54,952 nt of DNA from Phoronis australis (taxonomy: Eukaryota > Phoronida > Phoronidae). This document shows positions 22,772 through 37,700 of the stretch, in pieces. The notes beneath the pieces are model-generated. The model was not told where the DNA came from. It did no database searches and saw only the letters and a program-made list of their open reading frames with translations. Location: assembly GCA_002633005.1 (NCBI GenBank), contig NMRA01000820.1, positions 1 through 54,952 on the forward strand, in the 5' to 3' direction. Each line of letters starts with the position of its first letter. The stretch's first letter is position 1. A program made the translations under genes and the position numbers.

Positions 22772-25700
22772 CTAAAGAATTATAGAGAATGACATAAAAA
22801 CAACAGATAAACTGTATGAACTATTTCAGCAAACACAAATAACAAAAATGATGGAACACACTAACAGAAGACATTGAGGTTCATAACTTGAGAAGTAAAA
22901 GTAGTCCATAAAGTGGCAAACTCTGGAAAGAAGTGTTGTGTATGGTTCAAACGTCCTTTTGGCAACTGTTTGGTCAAATGCTCAGAATCAGGCTTTTGGA
23001 CAATCTTCAAGAGCATAAGTCACACACTAAACCATGCACACATGAAGCATATCTTACAAACACTTGACAAGTAAACTATTCTTTCTTTCAAAAGTTAGCT
23101 GAAGACGAATGCCATTCACTTACAGAGAAATAGTCCGTGAAGCTGGGCATCTCGCAACTGCGGCAGATGGACTTTCCAACTCCGAGCTCATCGGCAACAC
23201 ACTGACAGATCTGGCATTCAGCGGGTTTGGCTGTGAGGGCGACGCGCTTGGCAAAGACGGAAATCATCTTCTTTAGGATGTTGGTGCGTGAATTGGTGAT
23301 CACCTTGAGGTTGAACACAGAGCCGTTGGTCTCATGAGCCAGTGCCACACACAGGTCCTTAGGCACACTTATGTGCTTACGGAGGCTGGACTCGCCGCTA
23401 AACTTCTTGTAGTCCTTGTTGGTGTAGACTTTGTTGGCATCAATACCTGCAATATAGAAAGAGTAAAAATATAAATAACATAACACAGGTTTAACAAGAA
23501 GCAAGAATCGAGTGAGGCCAAATGAACTTCATAGTAAGGTTTCCAACTACCTGTCATGGTTTGCCTTGAAATATAACACAATATTTTTTGTTGCTTAAAT
23601 AATCAGGAGATGTGCTTTATAGTTGACAAATGGAGCCAAAATGGCAAGACATTGGCCAACAACAAAGTGCTTATTTCAAAGTTTCTCAAGTGTGAAACTG
23701 ACCATAGTTGTTGTAGCTCTTCTTGCCCTTGATGGTGAAGTCGTTCTCAGCGATCACGTGCAGTTGGATGAGGTTCTCAATGAGCAGCTGTTGGATCTCA
23801 CTGTAGCTGATAGAGGCCTCCTCACAGGCAGAGCACGGCAATGTCACGATTGCCTTGGCGACACCAGCACGGAATGGGTACATGCTGGCCATGCGGATGG
23901 CGCGGATCACGTCATTGTTGGAGCCACTGCTGCCGATCTCCAATGTTTTGACACCCATCGTGAACAGACGGAATGTGTTGAACAGCTGACCGTCCATGGT
24001 GTGACTGTGTTCAAAGTCGTGCACTCCCTCACCACCGAAGCCAACCAGACCAAAATGATTGTTCTTCATGCCTGCAAAAAGGTCACACTTTGTTACTGGA
24101 TATGATCATTAGATCTTTCAAGGAAGAAAAAAACATATTTGACTTTGCCGTCTTAATATTATTGTCAATAAAACTCCTAATGGTTTTTGAATAAGCATGG
24201 TGTCATGTATCAGTTTCTAATGGGAGCCTAGTCAGTTTAAAATAAAAGCTGTGTTGAGGTTCAAAAATAATTAGTCACATTCAGAATGGCAACAACAACA
24301 ATCTCCAATGACACAACAAATAAAACCCACCTTGCTTCCTCAGCGAAACCTCAATGTTCTTGACGATGTCCTGCAGTCTCTTGATGGTCTTTTTGTTACA
24401 AGACTTCTGTTCAATGACAAGAACAACATCGGCCGACTTGGGTGGCTTGATGGCATCCTTGGAGATGGTGAAGTCTTCACCCTCGATTACAAACTTCTTC
24501 TTCTTGTCACCAGTCTCACACTTGATGCAGTGGCGTGGCTGACGGACATTCACATCATATACTGAACACTCCTTGATGTAGTTAGCGGCAACATTGCATG
24601 CCAGTGTCTCATCATCAGAATTCTTCTTGGATGAAGACAGATCGTTGTAACACATGTTGTAGTACTTGGATGGGTCGACGACCTTGAAGCAAGAGCGGAG
24701 CGACGATGACTCTTCCTCAAAGAGCGCAGAGCATGTGGCATGGGTCTTGCCACTTCTGATGGGTGTATCAATGTTGGCATTATTGCGGTGTCCACGACAA
24801 CGCAACGACCAGCTCCTGGTGAATTCCAGCGTGTTCTCAGCCTCACGGTTTTGCACTGTGGTGAAGTCATTGCTGGGCTCGTTGTCATATGTGCCAAACA
24901 GACCAGCTGTCTTGCCGTAGTACCAACCAGTCATGTTGGTAGTGCAGACATCGTGAACATTGTCACATGTGACCGTCACGCCATTGGTGTTGTGTACACG
25001 GATGGCGTTGCCAATGCGCATGATAGTGGTGTTTCCAAACTGCACTGGCATGTCAGTCTTCTTGCCATTGAGGCGGACCTATAAGATTGAATTTCATAAA
25101 GGATTGTCTCTGAAAGCTCTACAGAATAAAAATTAAATGTTTCTTACTTTGGAAACACAAGTTAAGACAGAAATTCCAGAAGATAGAAAGGGAACTGTGC
25201 TGAGATTGCATGCAGCACCGATAACCATTGTTTGGGTGGTTCCTTTTATTTTGGTCATCAATACAGTGAGTGAACATTCCAAATTGCGAGTGACAGCACT
25301 ACTAACCAAATTCAATTCCATGATTGGAAAGATTCATCACCGCTAAGTTGATTCATTCCATTCTGATGTTTACGATTTCAACTTGACCTAATTTAAATAG
25401 CACAGCATGTCTCTTAAAATCATGGTTCAATTTCATGTCAAATCACTGAATAAACCACTTTAGATAACAATCACATTTGTTAGAAGATAACACAACCAAA
25501 ATGGATCCAACGCACTGGTCAAATACCATTAAAAGACACTCACTGTGAAGTCTGGCAGCAGCTGTACTTCGTTGTCGTTGGTGAGAATGACCAGGGACTT
25601 GCCTCTCTTGGCGTGGTAGTTCACCAAGATAGTGAAGTTGCCATCAATGAAGTCATGAGCCAGGATATAGCTGCACGTTCCCTTAAACTCATAATGACGG

Positions 25701-28700
25701 TGATCGAAGGTGGTGATGTGCTGTCCAGCAATGGTGGCATGAGCTGTTGATGAAACGATAAAACCACATTAACCGAGGAAGCAATCACGATGTGGAACTT
25801 AACAGTTATAAAAAGCTATCAAATTTTAAATCCTGGTGAACTAAATTAGCAACTCTAACTTAAAACGCTGAAATGAAATTCAGACAACAGCTAGAAAAGC
25901 AACTCCTGAGTTTTGCCGATAGCAGATTAGGTGTTTACAGCCTTTTCCTAATGTCAAAAACATCAAATAGGTAAGCCAACAATACAACAGATCTACCATA
26001 CATGAACGTGATCATGGTCAACTTACCCTTGAACGGTGGAATCCAGTTCATATAGTCTCTGGTTGGCTTGTACTGGTAGAAGTAGTCCATAAAGGTGTTG
26101 TAGTCCAGGTACATCGTGTTCACGCTGGGCAGTCTCAGTGTCTTCTGCAGCTTCTTCAGTTCAATGACTAGCTTCTCGTACTGAGGCATGGTGACAAATG
26201 ACTCCCAGGCAACGGGCAAACCAACTTCCAGTTGGATCTCGCCCTGTTTGGGGTTCCAGACAGTGAAGCGGGTGTCGTCGAAGCGAAGGTACTCCTTCGC
26301 CACGTACCTGGCTGTATCCACAGCATAGTCTTGAGCCTCTTTGAAAAGGCTCATACTGATGTCCTTGGCGTGCCTCTCAATCTCGTAGTTCTGATAAGCC
26401 CACTTACCCTGAGGGAATAAAACCACCAGACACATACAGTAACAGTTCATGCCAAAATGAAAGTTTACATCGCAAGAAGATTAAGGCAGATGCTTTCATA
26501 GAACTGCAACCATTAACCTAAGCCTGCTTGGTTTTAAGTGTGATGAAAGCTGTGAAATTTTGGAAACACTGCCTTTATAAACTTAATTTAGCCATGGTGG
26601 CAAAGGTAATTTTGTATGAAAAGACATTAGCTTACGTGTTCGACAGCGATGTTGGCGTATTTCTTCAGAGCCTGGATCTCTGACCTCTGCAGGAAGTCCT
26701 GGATCTGGCCACTTAGTTTGTCATGGGCACCATAGATGGTGCTAGTGTACTGCTGGGCCTTCTGGCTGACATAGTCCTGTGCATCGTTGTAGTAGCCACT
26801 GTAGTCAATCTCTGGCATCTCTGGCAGATACTGTGCATAGTCATGGTTCAGGATAGCATCGTACTTCTCCAGGATCTGTTCAACCTTAGCCATGACCTTC
26901 TGGTAGTAAGCCGTGGAACGCAGCTTGGTCATCATCTCCTCGTACTTGGCGTTGGCCTTCTCCATCAGCTTGCCGAATTTCTCTGACGCGATGTTGTAGT
27001 ATTCCATGTACTTGATGACATAGGGCTCAAGAGCAGCAGATGCCTTGAGCATGGCTTCTTCCATCATAAGAGCAGTCTGCTCCTTCAGCACCTTGAAGTA
27101 ACAACAGAAATAGGCCATGAAAGCAAACCTGAACAACATTAGATGGAAAGGTGGCAGCAGCGTTTTGAAGAAGTTGGATCAAAAAACATATGCTATGGTC
27201 ATTAATCTTGAGTAGTCATTAAATCACAACCAGAATTATCTTCAGAACATTCTATACACTGCAACAAATAACATTCCCATTTAAACTGGATGAAAAGGCT
27301 TATTGTAAAGAGGAATCAAAACACTTGATATAACATCCCAATGCAACCATATTCTGCTTAGCTGCCATCAGTTCATGGGTGGCATGCACCAAAAATAAAA
27401 CTACATAAGGAATAGCTAATCACTGTCCAGCAAACTTACTCCCATGGCTTCGGTGACCTGTTCTTTCAATTCAGTGTACATGGCTTCATACTGCGCGAGC
27501 ACATTCTCGAACTTGGCTGCCATGTCCTGCTGGTATTTTTGCCAGTTGACTTGCAGATCGGCGACATACTCCTGAATGCGCTGTTGCATCTGCCCCATGA
27601 ACTTGTCAAGATCCATTCTGAAAATATAGGAATGCAATTTTAACACAAGGTAGAAACACACACACATGACAAATCGAAAGACATTGAAAGTTTCAGAAAA
27701 TAAAGCTAGAAAATATACACATCAAAAAAATATGCACCCAATATACTTAATATTGTTAATACCAGCATTAAAATCAATGTAATTGCCATAAAACACTGTA
27801 CCATAATTACAGAGAGCAATTTACTTACAAGAAAACATGTGTGGCATGTATTGTGCCTAAGTAACCCATGTAGACATAGTTGAATATGGTGCCGGAGTAG
27901 AACTCGTTGCGTCTGATCATGTGGCCCATCTCGCCAGAAAACCGGTTGAAGTCATCGTCCAGATCCTTCAGCTCACCATCCACATCAATCTGCTTAAGGA
28001 TCTTCTGCATATCTGTCTTAAAAAGATACCGTGAGCGGCGCCATCTATCATTAGCTTCTTCAGCGGCATCGGCAAACATTGTTCCTTCAGGAGAGTACAC
28101 CTTCTCCTTAATAGCGTAGTAACCATCCTGAAATTAGAATGACAATTTCGGTGACAATGAAATTGAAAACATAACCAACGAAAAAGAGGACAAGTGTTGG
28201 TCAATTAATCAATTAACGTAGGAAAATATGAAAGTTTCTATTATAGGCAAAGATTGCCAGATCTGTCAATAACTAATACAAGATGTGTTGCATTACCTTG
28301 ATGTCAAAGAGAGCAGACGGTCTCCAGTGGATACGGGAATGCATCAGGCGACTGTTGTTGAGGCGAGCTGTGAACAGACCTTCAGTCACCTTGTTGCTGT
28401 TGTGTATGCGGTAGACTTCAGCAGTGACAGCAGAGTCATTGTTAAACTTGGCATAGGCATGCAGCTGGTTCACTGGGTTCTCTGTATCAATTATAAAGTG
28501 TGAATGCAATTTAGACACACGTTTCATCGTTCACGTTACATTTATATGTGTAAATATATTCAATTGCAAGGTAAGATAGCATCACATACTCCAAAAGAAG
28601 CTTTAAAAGTTCATACTGGATTAAAACGTCATTGAAAATACGAAGCATTTGGACTTTCTAATCCACTCCGGGTAGTCACAACCAACTCTTGTCAATCAAT

Positions 28701-31700
28701 TCCAAAAAATTTAAATCGTGGCCTGCAGGTTGAAACAGTCCAATACTCACCAGGATCATAGTTGACCTTTAGGTCAACCAGTCTCTTCTGCTGGTCAATG
28801 TCAAAAGACGATGAGACAGTCTTATCGTTGTAGGTGTTTCTCATCTCCATGTGGATGTTCTTGTACTTCTTGTTCGATAGATCTCTCATCTTAGCCCAGT
28901 TGTACAAGTTGAACTGAGGACACAACATCTGGAATAAAATATTAACATTTTTCACAAGTTCAAAGATCAGTTTCGTGATTTTGAAAATTACACATTAAAA
29001 CTTTCATGGGAAATCAAAATTCTCAATTGCAAAAAGATAAAATGACTAACCTGGAGTTCAACTTCATTGCGGAGCTTGTTGATTTCAGTGCGGAGGAGGA
29101 ACGACTTCCTCTGGCGAGATCTAGACATGGTGTATCCCATTCCAATGCCAGCAGTCCAGAATCTGTCAGAGCTACCAAGCTGGGTGGTGGCAGAAATGTC
29201 GAGAGAAGATGCGGGATGGGTGATCTCCACCAGCATGGTGTAGTTGGTGCCTCTGAAGCGAACAGCCTCTTTGCGGAGATTGGTAGAGACAGTGAGTTTC
29301 TTGCGACGGTCACCAGAGTAATCGATCTCAGTGCTGGAGCTGTAAATGGAGTTTGCATCACCAACGTTCACCTCATTCTGGATAGTAATATCAGGTCTCA
29401 GGTTGGGATGCTGGATGACCAACTCTTGCTTCATAGTGTTGCCAAAACGTTCGTGTTTGCCCTTAAGCGTGACTTTTTTGCTTTCATCCTTGTCAGCGTT
29501 CCAGAAGAAGCTGGATTCCATTTTGATTCCGCGCCGACTGATGGTAGACTCGACGGTGTGCTTGACTGATCGCCATGGCGACACCAGCTTATTAGATACT
29601 TCCAAATTATAACGGGTCCTGACCACGGAAAGTTCGTGGGCAACCTTCTTGTCCCGGGCATCATCCCAACAGTAAACAATATTGTGCTGGATGAGCTCTG
29701 GGGAGACCACAATCTTGTGCTCAACGATTACGGTACGTCGTGAGGTGATCACTTTCACCACGGTGTCGCGCTTGATCTGACCCACTTTACCCTGGTTGTT
29801 TGTATCCAGAGTGAGACGAACATTGCTGTCGCGACGTTCGGTGTCCCAGTTGAAGGCAATCTCACCAGCAACCTTACCACCATCAATACTTCCGCTGCCT
29901 TCAGCCTTCATTGGAAGTGGCTTGCTCATCTCTATGGATCCACGGTGCTCATTTCTACCATTGCGGTAGTTAGCAGTGACATCGACGTAGTCAATGCCTT
30001 TAACACTGGTCCTGACTCTTGTGTTTACTGAGCGCTTCCACATGTGGCTGTGATCTAGTTTCCAGGACAAGCTCAAATCACGGCGGTGAGTGTTGGTGGC
30101 AGTAATGTAGAACTTGACATCCTTGCGTCTGAAAAATTCTCCACTGTTCTGGAAGGTAGTTTCAATGTTCGCACTCTTGCCATGAGCCCAAGTGAAAACA
30201 CCAGAGGATTGGTACTCTTCACCATTCAAACGGTTCTTGAGGATCACCTGCAGGTTCTCGAACTTCTCGAACGGAGTGTTCAGGGTAAAGGTTCCCTCAG
30301 AAGCAACTCTAGCGTCACGGTTCTTCACAACAGCAGAGGCAGTAATCTTCTTTCCACGGGCATACGAAAGCTCAGCATTGGTCTTAAAGGCTGAGAGATC
30401 ACCATCGTGGGTAACCTCGGCGCTCAACTGTTCGAAATATTTGTATGGGCTTGAGAACTGGATGTTGGCCAGTAGGCGTGTCTCAGCCAGGCTGAATGTA
30501 GTTGAGGCGCTGATGGTGTCCCGTGGAGAGTACTTCACTACAGCACTGGTGGAGACTGATCTCCATGAATATCCCTTGTGGACAATGTTGATGGAGATGT
30601 CCTCGAAATTCTCGAAGGGAGTTTTCAAAGATGCTGTGGTCGAGATGGTGTTCTTCATGGCGAAAGTGAGATCAGCCTCAATGGTCTTGTCCTTCGCATA
30701 AGTGACATCAACATGGCTAGTGAAATCCTTGGGCTGTCCTCTGTAATTGAAGTTTGCAGTGAAGTCTTCCCAATAAGGGCTCGTATGAGCATAGGTAACC
30801 TCAATGCTCTCGTCTTCCTGTTTGAAGGTGACATCATTGACAATAGACTGTCCACGGTAATAGTTGATGACAGTGTGTTTGCGGAAGTTCTTAGAGATGC
30901 CCTCCAAGTTCATGTTGTAGGAGAGCTCTTCAAAGTTCTCATGCGGTGTCTTCACAGTTACAATGGTCTTCTTAGTCAGCTCATCGGCCAAGTTGTTCTC
31001 CACATCTAACTCATACTTGTATGTGGGGATGTAGACGTCAGCATGAGCGACAAAGTTGAGTGGGTAGCCATTGTAGGTCACCTTGCCGCCCATCTCCTCA
31101 TAGTCACGGAATGGTGTTTTGATGACAACAGAGGAGTCCAGTTTGTAGTTCTTGCTGCCATACTGGTAGCTGAAACCGACATCAGCTTCGACCTTCTTGC
31201 CAGTCTGGTAGGTTACCTCGGCGTGTCCGTCATTCTTGTCGAGCTTGTAGGCCGCACCCACTTGTTCGTAGTCAGAGTATGGAGTTTTGAGAGTGGCAGT
31301 CACGTCTTTCCAGGTAGGATATTCAAACTTGAGATCCAGTTTTTGATTGCGGTTGTAGACAACATCAGCCTCCAGCTGCCTGTCCTTCACTTTGAAGGAT
31401 GCCGACTGCCGTCGGAAGTTTTCGAACGGTGTACGCACAGTCACCTCACCCGTTGTGACTCTCTTGTTGTGTTTGAAGAGCACATCAAAGTCAGCACGAT
31501 TACGGGAATACTGCACGTTGCCCTTGGTTCTGAAATTGTTGAGACGGCCATTGTGACTGAATCCAGCGACAATCTGTTCTATGCCCTCAAACGGTGTCTT
31601 CACAGTCAGTGATGCCTTGATGTCCTTTGTCATGTCGAAAGAGACATCACCCCCAATCTTAGTTTTGGGAGCATACATTACCTCCGCCTTGGAATTGAAA

Positions 31701-34700
31701 TTCTTCAGTTCTCCACTGTGACTGAAAGATGCCTCAATGTTTTCAAAGTTTTCAAAGGGGCTGGTGAACTTCAGGGAACCCTCAACATCGCCCAACTTGC
31801 TGAATGTAATTTCAGCATTCACTTTCTCTGGATAAGTCACTTCAGCGGTGGTCTTAAAGTTGTCCATCTTGCCAGAGTGCTTGAATGAAGCTGTGATGTC
31901 TTCAAAGTTTTCAAATGGACTCTTGAATGTTGCATCAATGCTAAAGTCACGGTGAATGTTAATAGTGTGCGAGAGTTGGATCTTTTTGCCTTTAGCATAA
32001 CCAATGTCATATTGGCAAGTGAAGCGTCGGCTCCAGTCTCCATTATGCTTGTATGTCAGATCAATGTCTTCGAAATATTCGAATGGAGTATTGAGACTGA
32101 ACGAAGCATCAAGTTTCCTGCTGTCCTTTCCAGAGAAACTGACTACAGTGTCGATCTTCTTGTTGCCACCATACACAATGTTGGCAGATGACTGGAAGTC
32201 CTTCATCTCACCTTTGTGGTTAAACGACAGGCGCGTCTCCTCCCAATCTTCGAAAGGGGTTTTGATGGTGGCAGAACCGCTCATTTCATTGTCATTGTTG
32301 AAGGTGATGTCAGCAGACAACTTCTGGCCAAGCATGTATTCAACATCGTAATGGCAGGTGAAACCACTGAGATCGCCATTGTGGTTAAAGTTAAATTTCG
32401 TGGCCTCAAGGTTCTCAAATGGAGTGGTGAGCGAAATGGCACCATTGAAGTCAGTCATGTCCTTCACAGTCATGTCGCTATTCAGCTTGATCTCCTGACG
32501 GCCTGGCCAGTTGAAGTTGGCATTGGTCACCATGCGGTCACGGCGGCTCTTATGCGTCAGCGAGGTAGAGTACTCGTTGTGATCTTCGTATGGAGTGGTA
32601 ATGGTTGCCTTTGCTTCAAAATCATCACCAGTAGTTAGGGAAACATCGGATGTGAACTTGCCAAGACGTGGCTGGCTCTCGAACTCCATCTTGTTGGTAA
32701 AGGCATCGATGTCACCAGTGTGGTCAAAGTTGAAGATGATAGTTTTCACTTCTGGACATGGGATCTTGAAATCGAGGTTGACTCCATACTTGCTGTTAAA
32801 ATTGAGCTCAGAGCTCAGGTCAAATTTCTTACCAGGAGCGTACTGGAATGTGGCACCTGATTTAAACATGTTGTCCCCTTTGTCCTCATGACGAGCAGTC
32901 AGCATGAAGCGCTCAAATTTCTTGAAAGGTGTTGTGAGGTGCAGATCACCGTTGAAGCCATCACCAGTTTTAAGGGAGCCATCGACAGCGACCTTCTCTT
33001 GTGGATGCCAGGCAAAGTCAGCATGGATACTCAATGGCTGAGAGGACGTCTGAAAGTTGACGCTCGAGGTTATGTCTTCAATATCTGGGGCTATCAGTTT
33101 GAAGTTGGCTGTCAAGTCTTTGACATTGTTGTTCTGGAGATCTGTGGTCAACATGATGGATTTTTGATCATCGAGCTTTACAGTGGAGGAAAGTTTGAAG
33201 TCGCGCTCACCATTTTCATGATTCAAGGAGAAAGCAACATCTTGAACTGGCTTATATGGAGTCTTCAGCGCTACATTAGCAGTAACTGAACGTCGGTTAC
33301 CAACATTGTGCTGCCCATCAACAGTCAGGACAATCTTCTTCCTGTATGAGTTTTCCACACTGTATACTGCATCGATCATGGAGTCTGTGGAGCGATGTCT
33401 CCATATGTAGCTCACACTGTAAGGAACCCAGCCATAGAAGGTGGGGTGTGGAGTTACAACATTGAGATTACCATTGTTGTTGATGCGCCAATTGCGGGCA
33501 TTGAAACTGTGTTTCATGCTGAAGGTGAAACCAGCCCATAGTTGGCCTTGATCTTTGTAAAGGACGCTGGTGTCGAACTGACGGTTATCATCTTTGTGAG
33601 CAGCAGTCAGGGACAAGTCAGTGTATCCTTTAAAAGGTGTCTTGACAGAGAAGGATCCTTCAAGGTCTCTAGAGGTTGTTCCACGGTTCTGGAGGTTGAC
33701 AACAACTTGAGCTTTCTTATTGTTGTCCCACTTGGCTGACAGATCGGTGTTCAACATCGTAGAAGCATCATCGGTATGCTCGAGGGAAGCAGAGATATCT
33801 CTGAAGTTTTCCCATGGTGTTTTCAGAGTCACTGTGCCTCGGATATTGCGTTCCCTGCGACTTCTGTCCTGGCCGGTTACAGAGAGGGTGACGACTTGAC
33901 TTGGTGCTAAAGTGACTTCCAAGTTTGAGTTGATCTGACGAGAGTCATGCATGTGTGTAAGCTTAGCTGTAACATCTCTCACAAGCTCGAAAGGAGTCTT
34001 GAGGTTTACCTCGCCTTCGATGCTTGGGCGACGTGGGGAGCTCTTGTCGGTACCAGAGACAGTAATTTCATAGTTGCGAGCGTCAGCCTTGGCCTGAACA
34101 TGAGCCTCAAGGGTCTTGCCTTGAAGGTTGTGGTTCCAGACAAATGTGAGTGTGTTCAGGTCATCAAATGGTGTGTTGACAGTCAGACTAGATTGGATGT
34201 TGGACTTTGAAGGATATTCGACATCCAGGTTACCACCAATCTTCTTGTCCTTGGCCCAAGCGAAAGTACCACCAGAGGAGTACGTGGTGCCCCTCGCTCT
34301 ATGCTTGAAATCCAGTGACAAATTCTCAATGTTCTTGATGGTGCTGGTCAGGCCAAACTCACCCTTGACAAATGGTCCAGTGGTGTACTGCTTAAAATTA
34401 AACTCACCGGTACCTGAGATCTTTTCCTGGTTCCACTGGGCAGATACAGTGGACTTGTCACCAGAGTTGAAGTCGAGATCAAAGCTGCCAACATGATCAG
34501 GGTGATTGAGTCGGAGATTGGCGACATGCTTGTAAACTGATTTGTCGCTGTTGTCATTGTAACTACCAGTGATGGTCATCTTCTTGCTAGCATCACGTCC
34601 AGCATCCCAGCTCATGGACATCTGACCACGGACAGCTGAGGGAAAGTCGCCGCTGAGGTTCAAGTCACTTTCAATACGCCTTGTTGGGTGAACTAAGTTC

Positions 34701-37700
34701 AGTTCGCCAGTCACTTCACGGGAGTTCTTATTCATCTTACCCTCAGCTGAATAGACCTTACCCATCAAATTGGCAGAGAGGAGTGCAGACTTGTGTCTAT
34801 CCTTATTAGCAACACGTGCCTCTGCAGAGTACTTGTCTCCCTGCATATCGAGATTACCCGTAGCAGTGACCAAACGAGGGTTGAAGGTGTACAAGCCATC
34901 AGCAGTGTACTTTTTGCCAGGCATCTGGAGTTCACTGGAGGCAGACCATCCCTCAGGCTGCTTCATCAGTTTGGCTTCGGTGGAGTAGGTCTTGCCACGG
35001 AATTGGGCGGAGGCAGAAGCATCAAAGTTCTTCCAGTCGAGAGTGGTACTGCTACTGACGGAAATCTCATCCTCATTGGGGATCTGCAGGTTCGTGGAAA
35101 AAGTGTGCTTCTTCTCCTCAGGCTGAGAGTAGCTCGTCTCCATACCGTAGTTTTTGCCCTGGTAGCTGACAGATATGTCATGGCTGAATGCCTTGGCAGC
35201 AGTTTGTTCGAACTTCTCGTCGAAGCTGAGCCTGAGTTTGCCAGCCTCCAGGTTTCCGTTGGCTGTGTATTTCTTCAATCGTCGTGTGCTCTCATCCTTC
35301 AAGTTGAAGCTGCTGTCAAGTTTCTTGTTGTTCCAGCGGCCGGTAAGCGTCATCTCATGGTCCAGCAAGCTCTTAATGTTGTACGACAGGTCATAGTTAG
35401 TGAGCAGATCCTGAAAAAATGAAAGTTAGACAGGACTTAATATGCGAGTGACCAATACTTTTTATTTTTGTTAAAATGTCAACCTTTGGGATGTCACAAA
35501 TACAAATTCGTTTGTTACAGTGTCAGATATTATAGATTTCAAAAACACATTTGTGTGTTTGCAGTTACACTTGAGAAAATGCCATTAAATCATGTTGATA
35601 ATATCTGTAGATACGAGTTGTCAGATGTTCATTGTTCATCTTGCTGAGAAATGTTCATTGCGCACAGGATTCAACTTTCATTTTAGTCACACCGTAAATC
35701 AAGGATACCAACCTTGCCTGGGAATTTCAACTTGCTCTTGGACTCCAGCTTCATTGGCAACTTTGTACCAAAGTCGGTGCTATGTTTGATAAAGATATTC
35801 TTGCTCTTGTCACTGAAGTCGGCACCATAGTTCAAGTCAATCTCAAAATCGACATGCTTTTTGTTGTAGTTCAACTCCATGGCCAGCTGATGATTGTAGT
35901 CTGTGTAGGCGTCGCTGGTTGTCAGGCTATAACAGAGAGAAAAGCCATTAATATGGTAGAAAATAAAGCGATTCAAACTTGTGGTTCGATGAGCTACCTA
36001 GGCACGACAAGAGAACAAAGTTATAGAGACGTAACAATTAGCTTCATGACAGAAACAAGGATACCCGAAAATACATCCTTCACTGATAACAGGTTCATTA
36101 CATTAACGTCTAATGACAAAACCAGACGAGTCAGTCTTAATAGTTATGGGGTTGTTGGTAGCACTCGGGAATTCTGGGAAAGAATAAAATGGAAAATTTA
36201 ATAGACACAACACTAAAAGACGGACCAATTACAACACGAGTAAACATTTATGGATATCTTTTTAATAACTTGCAAAAATCATCCACACAGCAAGCAAGCC
36301 AGTGATATTGACTTTATCTACTTTTGATGAAGACGACTCACGTGTTGAGAGAGTATGATCCTGGCTTCAGATTCCTAATCTTCTTGCTGAAGATGAAGGT
36401 TTGCTTGGGTTTGCCATCACGATTGTACTCAAGCTCAATGCGAGTGGCCATAGCCTTGTTTGGTTTGAAGTTGAACAGACCAGACACTTTCGAATCAAAC
36501 AACTGGTTCTTCAGCTCCGCGGATCCAATCAACTTTGCATGGCTGGAGCTGAGAGATGGCTCAAGATTCACTGTTTGAAAATAAAAAAAAATGTTAAAAA
36601 CTGGAACCTGTAGCACAAATGCTCAAAACTAGAATTCACAGAAGCTGTATATAGTACTCAAATTTCTATGTTGAACCAAGGTGAAGTTCATTCAGGATTC
36701 AGTTTCATTAGTATCAAACGATTGGCAACTTACAATACAGATATTCAAGTTCCACTTCGGCTAATAAATACAGGGCTTACAAGTGAGAGATCCCACAACA
36801 CACTACTGCCATGTACTAGCTCCCAGTTCATTATCAATTAAGAATGAAACAAGCAACCTGGCTGTCATTGAAATCTTGTATCTGCAGTGCTAACCTTTGA
36901 ATATGACAGGGTGTTTGAACATCTTGTTGAGTGTGAGATCGGCCGAGTATTTCTTGTTTCTCTGGTACTGCAGGGAGCCAGACAGTGTGATTGGCTCACG
37001 TTCGGGAATGCGCACCTCAACGTTGGGTGTGAATGTGAACAGTTTGCTCTTCTGATCTGTCTGCAGCTGGGCTGAGAAGTAGTACTCCTTTGCCTCATCA
37101 ACTGTCATGGTGAGAGTGGCACGCTTCAGGTCATCGCGGGTTGTGTAGGCACCTGCACATGAGAAAAATGGTAACGTAATCTAACAGAAGTGCACATTCA
37201 CAGTAAACACAAGAGAACAGCAACAGCAGCTTATTCGGGGAATTAGAGACAGTACAGATGTCTAAATGCATCAACTTCCTACAAGCAGCTTGACAACAAC
37301 AAAGAAAACAAAACAAAAGTTTAATTCAAGCATCTCGCTATACTCCTGAACGCCAGCAAAACCTAATTGCTCACAAAGAAGTAGAACTTGGCATGAGAAG
37401 GGTAAAAAACATAGAGCATGTTCTATCGCTCACACGCTCACCGTTCATGTTGACCTTCTTCCAGGGTGAGGTAAGTTCAAACTTGGATGACCAATCAGCC
37501 GTGTTCAACTCGTACTCGACGGCGATGTTGCGATCAATGCGGGATCCTGGGGTGTTGAAACCCATGCTGGTCATGTACTTCATGTGGGTCTCACCGCCAC
37601 GGCGCACCTTCTCTGTCTTGTACTTGGCCTGGAAGTTGTAGCCTTCCATTGAGTCAGGCTTATGTAGCACAACGCTGACTTTGCTGGGGCCGGTTAGTGG

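Noticed and set aside
23623-24105. 160-aa open frame on the plus strand
   Set aside because: It is antisense to exon 27 of the apolipophorin-like gene, which has splice sites and domain homology. The plus-strand frame is a shadow.
29006-35422. Many plus-strand open frames of 60-210 aa across the giant exon
   Set aside because: They are mirror frames of the 6360-bp minus-strand exon with shared codon bias, and none shows a known domain.
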